DNA of 64,000 nt, taken from Patiria pectinifera (taxonomy: Eukaryota > Echinodermata > Asteroidea > Valvatida > Asterinidae). Below, one piece after another: positions 41,055 through 53,000 of this stretch; within the stretch, counting starts at the first letter, position 1, and the number at the start of each line of letters is the position of its first letter. The stretch covers positions 3,596,001-3,660,000 of the forward strand of contig CM057130.1 of assembly GCA_029964075.1 (NCBI GenBank), given 5' to 3'. Made by a program: the position numbers and the translations under genes. Below the pieces are notes generated by a model, which was given only the letters and a program-made list of their open reading frames with translations, searched no databases and was not told the origin of the DNA.

Positions 41055-44000
41055 AACTTGGAAGGAACACAGATAATACAAGAAAGACAAAATAACGGGA
41101 CAAATTAAACCTAAGCCTGCATGGGCAAGGGCTGACAAAAGCGAAGAAAATCACCGTAGTCCTTAAGACTTGCCAGCCCTCATGCTGGCAAAGGACACAT
41201 AAAACATTAATATTAAATAAAAAAATCTATATATATATAATATGTACATTGGATATAAAACATTAAATTAGAGAGGACACAAAGGATATATTGCACAACA
41301 TAGATTAAAATACCCCCCCCCAAAAAAAAATGAAGCACGGCACAGCCATATTACCAGTACAACTAATTAGAAATTATTAGACACTATTTTTTATATTAAA
41401 AAAATAAAGAAAAAAAAAATATATAAAGACAGAACAGAACATGTCCTAAATAACAAGACCGTATTAACCCAGAGCAATCAGGCCCACAAGCAGAAAATAA
41501 TGGTTTGAAAAGAACATTGGAATTTAAGTGAATGCCTACTTGACACCTCAAGAACTAAATCTCCCGCTGAGGCTCAAAACATTTTAAGAAAAAGTTTTTT
41601 ACCGAAGAAATTACAGGCTTTCAAGCAGATCCAGGTGAAAAAGTAGGAGAACAGTAAGTTTGTATTAAACAATAAAAAAAAAATCAGGACAAAATAGGAT
41701 TTTGGAGGACAAAATCAGGATAAAAGTAGGACTTTTGCGGGCTTTCAGGAGTAGTTTTCGTTGATACTCTTTCATGTCCACGGCATCATAAGCCTCATTT
41801 GGCACGTTCTGTACCCACAACACTTGTGCTCCATCCTCAACTAAGCTCTTGGAAGTACAGTTGCAGTACTTCTGCGCCCAAGCCCTTCATTGTGTGATTA
41901 ACATATGGCAGTGTGTAACACTGTTGTGGAAAATATTCAATGAGATTTCATTTTTTCCGGAGTTGTGGGTCGAAAAAGCAGGAAGAATTAGGAAAAAGTA
42001 GGAATTTCAAGGAAAATGTAGAAAAAGTAGGAGCAAGGTAAAAACAAAAACTCGAAAAAGGAACAGTAGCAATACTTGAAAGCCTGAACTTATCTCAAGA
42101 ATTAAGTACTGTGATATCTAAACTATCAACTGCACTACACAGAGCAAGAAACAAATTTAGATAAAAAGAAAAAAAAGTCATATTTCTTACGGAAGGAGCA
42201 GAGCTGCCGTCGATGGGGTTGAGCTCCAGGATGTAGGTTCGGACCACTCCAGGAGCAGGGCCCCATAGCAGGGTCAGGCTGGTCGTCGTCTTGTCTCGGA
42301 CGAGGATTTGAGATCCTGGGATTGTAGCTGTTTAAAATACATTTTAAAAAAACAAGGACAAACTGTATTTCCACAAAATCATAACTAACTGGCACAATTT
42401 TAAGTTCACTGATTCCAATAAAATTGTTTTAATGAAGACAGCTTAAATATTACAAAATTCTTCCTACAAGCACCACTTATGCTTCCATGTACGGATTACT
42501 TTGGAGGCAATTTAATTTTTTTTAAATGTTATAGTTGGTTTCTTTTCTGGATTGATATATTGATATTTAATTTCATATCATTTATATTTATTTTGTTTTG
42601 GTTTTGGGAAGAGGCTGGATTAGATAACTGTCACCACATGTTTCAATAAATTACTGTGAAATAAAATGTTTACCTGTGGTGGCCGATGCTGTACAAGCTG
42701 CCCCATACTCTCGACCGTCCCCTTGCCCGGTGATTGTCTCCAGGGTGATGCTGTATTGAGTGACTGGGTTAAGATTCTGGGAAGGAGGTTGAAAGAGCAA
42801 CAAGCCGTTTATTATTTTCCTTTTGTCAACTTTTTGAGTGTAGCATAAATTACGCAAAAAAAGAGGGCCCTCTTTGACCAATTTCGACGGCCCAGGGAAC
42901 TGGACACACCGCGAGAGGATGACTTTCAAGCCGACATTTCGTCATCCCTAGAGGGCGCCTTTTTACAAAAGATATCAAGATAAAGCGCAAACAGTTGCGA
43001 CAGATATTAATTCAGAAATGCCTTTCCCCCCTGCAAAAAATGAATATATAATTTGCACTGCTGCTTTTATCGAGATGTGTGCTTTTGTTACTAGAGGGAT
43101 ATAATAATTATGCGGCGCTTATATAGCGCTTTATACCAAAGATCTCAAAGCACTTCACAATTATTACCCCTGATCATCAGGCCATGAGACCAGTTTTTGC
43201 AGCAGCTCGACAAGATCATTGCGTTCAAGTCTGTACCTTCACAGGTACCCATTTATACTCTTGGGTGGAGAGAGGCAATTGCGGTAAAGTGTCTTGCCCA
43301 AGAACACAAGCCCCATGTTCACCGTCAGGGTTCGAACCATGGCACCCGAGTCCAACACCGTAACCGTAGGACCACGGCGCTACCCATATGCATAGATGGA
43401 CCTCTTGAGCAATCGCTGTTACTGATTACATTGTTACTGTTACGAAAAAACAACAAAAACACCTCAACATTGGTTGCTGAATGCAAAATGCTGTACTGTA
43501 TTTCCAAAACTTTCTTCTTTCAATTTCTGTTAATGCGGCTGCCATGTCAACTCCCAGTCTGATGCTGTAACAGTTGTCGTCAGAACACATAGGATATATA
43601 TTCGTACCTCTAGTCTGTAGATTCTCAACGTCGGTCCCAGTTCCACGGATACCAGCTCAATTCCCTCCGTGGCGTAGGAGAGCCGGAAACCAGAAAACTG
43701 GCCGCCATTGGGCATGGCCCAGATGACGACTACGTACAATGGTCCGACGTCTGTGAGAGCATCTATGATGCATGACTGTTCAGGCACTGGAAGAAATTTG
43801 AATCAAATTATGTTTTTAAAATATTTGTCTCATAAGGTTTTAAAAGTATATGTGACCTGCTCTGCAAAAATGAGCCTGTTGTAGCAAAACTGATCCGCAA
43901 AAAATCCAGAAAAACACCAAAAATCATAATTTCGTCAGTCTTATTCAAACAATATTTAAATTTCTTTGCAAGACATTTAAACTTAAACTATCAAACAACC

Positions 44001-47000
44001 AAAATAAAAAACAAACAAAAAAAATTCAAAATTTGATTAAATTGTCGCTGTATGCATTTCCAAATGGCAAAAGCTTGAATTCAAATTATGCGATATGAAA
44101 CTCATTTTTGTAGAGCGGGTTACATGATACAGGGCGAGTCAAAAGGGCTTTTTAAAGCAATTAATTTTGATACACCAATGGAGTATGTCTTAAAGGAGCA
44201 TGTTCTTCAAGTCATCTGGAAAAAAAAAGAATTTGTGGAAGTCGAATACTTGTCATAATGACAGACATGAGTAAACAAAGCCTCATCAATTTCCACATCA
44301 GTGAAATCTTCAGGTGAAGAGTCCATTGCTTTACAATTTGTTAATTATAAATCGCTCATACGGTTTTGTCATTATACTTTCGTAGCATTTTATAAAATTG
44401 TAGTCACTCATTGGCCAGGGTTGGCCATCATGTTGATAAAGAAACTGAACTATAAACCTAAACAATAAACAAGTTGTTTTGACTTGGGTTTTCTTTGTTC
44501 CGACTTGAGAACAATAATACTTACATGTTCTCTGGATGAGCGTCTCTTTGTTCAAACTGTCATCGTTGACATTACTGAAGAGGGGGCGCACATCGATGGT
44601 GTACTCTTCGCCGGGTACCAGTCCCTCAAACCTATGGTTAGTCACTGGAGTGGTCTGGGAACCATCTCCGCTGGCTGAATACGGAAACAAAAGATGGTTT
44701 ACCCTAACTAAATGAAGACATAATGTGACAAAAGTGAATCTTCTTCAATCTACTTCTTGATATCCATAGAAAAACACATCCACGATTAGTTACCATGATT
44801 AGCTAGAAGAATATCAAGTCCCTTTTTTCCGCGATGTTGTGTGTATTTTTTACCAAAACTCTTTTTATTTTTGCGAGCGGTTGTTTATTGTAACGTCCCT
44901 TGGAAAGTGAATAGCAGTAGTTATTGTCTTGTGTAGCCATGATATATGTTTTGAATAGCGCCCCCATTGGAAGATCCCCCCCCCCCCACTATTTGAGGGT
45001 GGGTATCCCGTGAAAAAAACCTGTCTACTTTTCAGCAAGGATGAAATTTGTGAGCGCCCCTCCATTGTAACCTCAAGCCCCACCCACACACCCCCCTAGG
45101 ATGAGAACCCTGGCTACGCCCCTGTATTGATCTAAAAAGCGGCAGGCAAGATATAAATGGCATCGTACTGTTGATTTCTGTGCCTTGCCCCCACATGGTG
45201 AATTTACACTCATGGGTGGCTCAAATTGACCAATGATTTACCATGAGTAAAATGAACTTCAAGAACCCTCTGTTGAGGTTGATCTAGAGCATGGCAGGCA
45301 AAATATGAATGGCATTACACTGTTGGATTTATGGACCTCGTCCCAACCCTTGAATAAATCACATAAAGACAAATATGCATTCGTCTTTTAAGGGGTTTGA
45401 GTGTGAATTGAGGTACAGGAGTGTGCTCTAACCTTGCATACTCTCTGTGGACCTGTGAACAAAAGAGGTCCACAGGATGCAGGAAGGGTGAACGCTTTGT
45501 GGATTTGCACATGTCCACACTAGGTTCCCCCTCTCTGAAAAACAGGATTGGCAGTATTTAGGGGTTAGGCCCCCAAAAAAATATTCGGTCTCTGGTCAGA
45601 CCAAAGTTCCGGAATTGACGCGGGGACGCGGCTTTTTTTTTTTTTCCTAAGCTTGGATTGTACAGACAAGGTGGGGTACTATTTTGCTATTTGGTGTCCT
45701 CATGTACATTGGTGTCCTCCATAATTTGCCTTGGTGCTCTCGATCATTTGCCTTGGTGCAATTTCCCATTCCTTGGTGCTCTTTGGTAAAAAAAAATTGA
45801 GGAGGTGCGACAATAGAGGGCGCTGTTGGAGCTACCGCGGAACATTTTGGAAAAAAAAAGATTGACGAGCATGATTACAATCGACGCGCGCTGACCAGAG
45901 ACCGACTTATTTTTTTTTTTGGCCTTAGGGTTATTCGTCGCAAAATGAAGGGGAACACTCAAGTAAATCATGATAACAAATATGGGTTGAAAGAGTGTTC
46001 ACAGTGCGAGTAAAATGAGTTTCTTTCGTAACTACAAGAAAACAAAGGAATGTCCACAGTGGGTATGGAAGGTAAGCATGTGTGCGGTTGGGTGAGTTTG
46101 GTTTGGTTGGGTGGGGTGGGTTGGGTGGGGTTGGGTAGGGGAACGGTGAGGGATTGGGTTGTTGGGGTTTTAATCTTGTCGCGGGTTTGTTACCTGGGAT
46201 TGGGCTGATAGTCCACAGATAAGAAACAGCACCGGAAACTGCAGACCATACTACCTCAATGTGGGTTGTGTTGAGAGTCAGTACAACAATGTCTAATTGC
46301 CCAACAGCATCTGTGTCAAAGAAAGGAAGGAATAAAAGGTATGGAGTCTCTTCAAAATGTAATCTCTTTAAAATATCTCATCCTCCGTTGAGAGCGACTG
46401 TACTTATGACTGAACTTGTGATTGACATGTGAATGACTTGTGATCGACTTGTGAGTGAGTTGTGAATGAATAGTGATTTACTTGCGCTTAGGCTTTAGTC
46501 AAGGCACGCGTGTCTAGCCGGACGCGTGGCGCCCCAGTTTCTGGCACGAAAAAAAACCAGTCTCGTGGAGCTTATCATTATTCATTTTTTCAAGTAATAT
46601 GAATCACGCATGTATGCGGATATATATGAACCAATCACCACAAACCATTTTTTAGGTGATGACACGTGCGCCCTCAAGCGCCCGCACCCTACGCGTTCTA
46701 AAAAAAAAACAAGACGCGCAAAAATTCACAACATGCCTTCCTTTATGCATGAAAACTTGTCTACCAAATCAGTAGACAAAAACAATGAAAAACATAGGCG
46801 CTCTCCACGAGATGGTAAAGGCTCGTGCTAGTCTTTTTACATGCCGGCATCCGGGGGTGCGTCACGTGTCCGGATAAGAGCGTGGGACTTGACTAAAAGC
46901 TAACTTGCGATTGACTCATGATCAACTTGAGATTGACTAATGAGCAACTTGAGATCAACTTGTGGTCAACTGCAGATTGACAAGTGATTAGACGAGCGAT

Positions 47001-50000
47001 CAACTTGTGATTGACTCCTGATCAACTTGAGATCAACTTGTGGTCAACTGCAGATTGACAAGTGATTAGACGAGTGATCAACTTGTGATTGACTCCTGAT
47101 CAACTTGAGATCAACTTGTGGTCAACTGCAGATTGACAAGTGATTAGACGAGTGATCAACTTGTGATTGACTTGTGGTGTGACCTGTGATCAATTTTAAC
47201 CCAAAATTGTGACAGATTTATTACCTGACTTGTGACTGACTTGTGATCAACTTATGACTTCTTACCAGTGTTGAAATCGTCAGTTCTAGGATCGCTCTCT
47301 ACCCCGCCGGACAGTGTGACCAGCTCGAAGTGGTAGACAGTGCTGGGATACAGGAACTTGGCCTCATATTGCAGACTACTACTGGGCAGTTCCCGAACAA
47401 TCAGCTGTCCGCTCTGCTCATATGACAGCCTGTAACCATCATAGTTACCGGCAGGTGCAGTCCATAAGATCCTGATGCTGGTTGGGTAAGGCCTGTTGAA
47501 CAAGACTCCAGGTGGGTTGGGCTCTGGAGTGAAAAAAAAAAGAACAGAGCGTGAAAATTTACCTCAAAAACCTGCCAGAGCAAAAAAAACCGCTCATTTA
47601 TTGATTGTGCACTTTGGTTTTGGGCGCATCTGCTTCGATTACGCACCTGAATAGAATACGAACGCAGATATGCAAATAGCCGTACAAAAGCCGTACAAAA
47701 TGTCGCGTTTTCCATAGGCTTGTGCACAAGCATGGATGCGCCCAGCAGGCATCACCTTGTACATTGTGTACGCGAGTGGAAATTGCTGTGTGACAATGTT
47801 ACACTGCCCAAAACAAAGGGCAGGGAATATCGTTGGCACAGTGCTTGTAAGCATGGGAGCACGTGAAATCGAATTACCCGCGCTTTGGTCGGGCTCTGTG
47901 CAGTCAATAGGGGCCAATTACGGGCATGAGTGTTTGCGCTCAGCAAATCCTCCTCGCGTAATCTTTAAATTTGCAACTTTTCAAACTGCATCATTTTTCG
48001 TAAACCATGGTCAGTTCTGGACGATTTACAGTCTTTGGTGGCAAACAGGGTATCAAAATGTAGCTAACAACATTCCCCAAAGGTCTACATAAATGACGTA
48101 ACCATAAGACGATCAGATTCAAAATTATGACCCCTCCAATGAGTGTGGACTTTCTTCTTTTGTGACATAACCGTAGTTCTGGACAATTTGTTTTGGATGT
48201 GGCCTTTGTGGTAAATTGTCAACCAAAGACCTACTGACTCCGTATCGGAAGAGCAGATGGCACTATAGAAAATCACACAAATATGAAGTTGTGCGACACT
48301 CAATATTGAGTATGGGTCATAGCCTGCTATTCATTCTCGCTTGGGCGACGACTGCATTAAGGAGTGCATCAGAATTATACAATCATAGATGTCAGATGCA
48401 ACAAGGACAGGAAAAAAAGTGGACCCCAAGTTTATAAAATGACCCATATATATCAACCTACTTGTTCTGAAGTTGCTTTCTGTGGTCCGATCATCGCCCC
48501 CGGTGATTGTAACTCGGAGGGTGACGTTGTACAGAGTACCAGGGATGAGGTTGGTAAACAGCAACACCGGCTCCTCGCCGACCAGCTTGGTAGCAGCCTG
48601 CAAATCGCACCGTATTCCAAGAAACAGAAATATTTGACAGCTGTCCATAAAGTTGTGACGAATGTCTAATTGTGACAATTGTCCATAAAGTTGTGACAAC
48701 GGTTTCATGAAGTTCAGATAACTGTCTACAAAATTGTGACCATTGGCCCTAAGGTAGCGAAGACCTTCCATTAGATCAACTGCGATTCAAATGAAATAAA
48801 AAAGTTGTGGCAACAGTCCACAAAGTTGCAAAAACATATTCGTAAAATTGTGTCAACTCAAAAGGGAATATACAAAATTTGCAAACATCAAAAAACAAAA
48901 CTAACAAATTATTATGAAATACCTTATTGGACTGTTAGTGAATGAAAGTCTAAAGCATCCTGTAAAATAATGGCACCAGTGTTTGAAAAAAACTGGCTTT
49001 TTTCATATACTGCCCCCAATTTACTTAGTCCGCATTTTGTTTACAATCGATTACGCACCTATAAACGGGTACAAGCCAGCTAGACTGGTTCCCTGACCTT
49101 ACAATTCCCCGACGTCTATAAATTGCTCCGTTTCATCTTACGTGGGGTCAGGGAACCAGAGTACAAGAACACGATTGTTTTTCTTGGTTTTTCCAGCATC
49201 TACGAACACTAACCCCCCAAATCCATCCATTTCTAAAAATTGCAGCAAAAGCAAATGTTGCATATTCCTAGCTTTAAGCAAACTGGCATGATATGTCAAC
49301 GTAATATGCAACTGTTCCTTATTAAAAAACAACAACTAGAAAACACTGCTCTAACACTGTGATGAGTTACTTTCATCAGAATACTTGCAAACTCACCCTC
49401 ATATTGTTGGTATCTCCAGGATCCAGGGTGACCAAGTAACTCACAGCGTTAGGGTGCCCAGTCTCACCCCACAAGACCTCCACAGACGTCTCCTCAATGT
49501 TGCGGAACGACAACTGCTCTGGAGCCAGTGCAGCTAACAATAAAACATACTAATGTCAGACGCTTGGAGCAAAGTGGTCATAAAGTATAGTTTGAGTTTT
49601 ATCTATTTGAACCTAGGCTAGCTGAACTAGTCTGCCTTGAGTTCAGCCTACAGAGGTTGGTCACATCGCTGGTTATAATAACCATGCACATTAAAATGCA
49701 CAACAGGGATTAAAGAATATGAACTTTCATGTGACGCTTTGAACACTGGTTGACTAGAGACGTTCACATGTTGCCATTTGTGCTAAGCACAGATATTTTC
49801 CCAGCTGACAGAAATGCTTTCTCAGAAAAGAGATCACCAGCCTGAACTCCAAACCTGATGTATAGACTAATACGGTGCACAAAACCAGAAGCCATAATTT
49901 GATGTGGAACCATGTTCATGCTCAGCTTGGGTTACCACATTGTGTGCACGCCTGATCTTTAAGAATGCATGAGGCTTGCGCGTTTTTAATTGCGCTTCTA

Positions 50001-53000
50001 ATTTTGTTCGCCGAAATAGTCTACATTAATATTAATTGCCTGTGACATGTTCTCTGCTGATTTTTACTTGAGACTCAAAGTGAGTGACTCAAGGCACAGG
50101 GCTCACAGTCAGTGACTCAGGATGCAGGACTCAGCATGAGTGATGCAATACTCAGGACTCAAAGTGAGCGACTCAAGACCCAGGACTCAAAGTGAGTGAC
50201 TCAAGACCCAGGACTCAAAGCGAGCAACTCAAGACCCAGGACTCAAAGTGAGTGACTCAAGACTCAGGACTAAAAATGAGCGACTTGGGACTCAAAGTGA
50301 GTGACTCATGGGTCAGGACTTAAAGTGAGTGACTCAAGACCCAAAATGAGTGACTCAAGACTCATGGACTCAAAATGATATGACCTAAGACTTAGGAGTC
50401 TAAGTTAGTGACTCAAGCCTGAGGAGTTAATTTGAGTGACTCAAGACTTAGGACTCGTATGAGTGGTTCAAGACTCAGAAATAAAAGTGTGTCTCAAGCC
50501 TAAAAAAAAAAGTGGTGACTCAAGACCCAGAAATAAAAGAGTGTTACTCCATGCCCAGATATAACATTGAGTGACTCAAAACCGAAAGTGAGTGACTCAA
50601 GACGCAAGACTCAAAGTGAGTCAATGAATACCCTAATTTTTTGGCAGCGTCACTTACTCGTGGTTCCCGTTGCCTGGGCGGGCTCGCTCTTCTCTGTGAT
50701 ACCGTCGATACTAACAACGGCAACAACATCAATGAAATATTGGGTGCCTGGGTTGAGGCCAGAGACCGTGAATTCCAACGGATTACTCGGCAAGACCCTC
50801 CCATGGTAGCCGCTAGGAGCCTCAGCACCCCTCTTGGAGTAGATCTCGTAGTAGGTGACGTCGCTTGGTGATCTACTCCAGACGACACCCAGTGATAGTG
50901 TCGTCGGGATGAGGACAACCACGCTGTTGGCTGGGTATGGGCCTATAAATGAGTGGGAAAAAACATGAGTCTTAACATTTGCTATGGATGCTTTGCATGA
51001 ACAGTACAGATGGCGCTTGGAGAGACCTAACTCCCTCTCTGTAACTGTTACAAAATAACAAAGAGGGACTGAATCCTCTTAAAACCTTTGGACCAGTCTG
51101 TCAGATATGCCAATTCTGCACTGGAGGATGCCAAAGCTGTTAAGAAAAGACACCAACATAGATCGATATTTTAAGGCTGAACAAAGAAATTGACTAGAGT
51201 GGGGTTTGAACCTAGACCTCCAGACTGTCGTTCCAGCGCTCTACCAACTGAGCTATCCAGCCCTATGTTGGCGGTTCCCCATTTTGTCAATGTCTTTGTT
51301 CAAGAGGCGCTAGTCAGTAGCCATATAAGCCTGAATATGCCGTGTAGCCAGGGATCACGCCCTAAGTCACGATGCTGGCAAGTAGCAACATAAGCATTGT
51401 TGCTGCATACCTGGAAAAGTTGCAAACAAGGATCACTCAGAGAGGATTAATGGCCCTAGTCAGTTTCCCGTTGCGGATTCTTTGAAAATTGGAGGTCTCT
51501 CTCCAATGACGTCATTTCCTACAGACCAGCCACGTGCATCGGCATTTTGAGCGTCAACTTGCTTAACGAAATTTTCCACACTGCGCAATGCGTTCTATTC
51601 AAGAAAACATTTATTTCCACACTATTAGTCAGTTACATTGAGTAGTATACACATACTGAGTGGCTCAGAGTGGAATGGAAGGAATATTATCGCAAGGTAA
51701 AATCTGGACTTTCTTCGCCTTGTGAAATGAAAAGTCCAGATTTTACCAAGTGATAATAGTCCTCCCATTTCACAATTTAAACCACTCAATATTTGTTTTT
51801 ATATAACTGACATATAGATCCTTGTCATTTGATTAACAGTTAAAATGAATTTCTATTTCAATACCAAATTGGTGGGAAAATGCATTTCTCCCTTCCAAAC
51901 CACCCCTTCACGAAATGTTTGAACCCAACTCTGTAGCTACTGGCTCTTGGGAACAATACGTGCTACGCACAAGGCTCAACGCGCACACCAGCATGCATTT
52001 GCACACAAATACCGCGCCATGGCACAAGGATGAGCCCAACTGTTGAATAGCAAATCCCATTCACCATGGACGAATGGGACTTTTTGAGCCACAGCATAAA
52101 TCTCTGTACTGCCCCAAACCACCCTGCCTGCTACTCCCTGCACTGTGTAAAACTGCCCAAGCACTGCATGGTTTTATGGATGCATCAGGGAATGAATACA
52201 ATGTAATACAATGTAATACAGTGTAATACAATGTAATACAATGTAATACAATGTAATACAATGTAATACAATGTAATACAATGTAATACAATGTAGTACA
52301 GGTGCTAATGAGTTAAATGTGTGTGGGATATGAAGCTTACTGGTCAGATGCCTAGTCGATCGTTGTATTTCGGATCCAACCAACAGGACGCCAATGTCAT
52401 ACAGGGTGGCTGATTGCAGACCGGTCAGTTCCACGCGCAGGTCCGGGTCGGTAGGGAAGATGGACGCTTGGGCTGCTTCCATACCGTTCTGATCCGTAGC
52501 GGTCACTTGGTAGGAGGTGAAGGCCGTGTTGTCGTTGGCACGGCCAACGGTCAGTGTGATGGACGTCGGTGTGGAGTCGAGGATGATGATCTCTCCGATG
52601 GTAGCTTGGGCTGTGGTCAAGGGAAAATAGCCATTCAGGACTTAAGCAAATATTCAATGAAAACCTTTTTACTTGGTCGGTTTCAATTCGTGAAAACGAA
52701 AATGTATGGAGTGTGCGTGCATGCAGTGCCGGGTGTCAGTTCGTGAAAACAAAAATAGCGCGGTTCTGTAAAGTACGTTCTGTAAAGTACTCACACATAT
52801 ATGAGTGTCAGTTCGTGGTGTCGGTGACAACATTTGCGAAGAATAATTTTCTGCCTAGCAGTTCCATGGAAGTTAGCTCCTGTGCCCCCCCCCCTCCCAG
52901 AATTGGCAAAGAAAATCTGTGTAGTATATTTAACCCTACTGAGTAAAAGGAGAACCTCCAACCACAAGTGCCTCCTGAAAACTAGACCCTGTCATGCCAC

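Noticed and set aside
42674-43786. Domains 14 and 28 sharing a homologous internal intron because both first exons are 179 bases
   Set aside because: Relative to the corner Tyr the intron lies 8 residues before it in domain 14 and 12 in domain 28, so equal length is probably coincidence.
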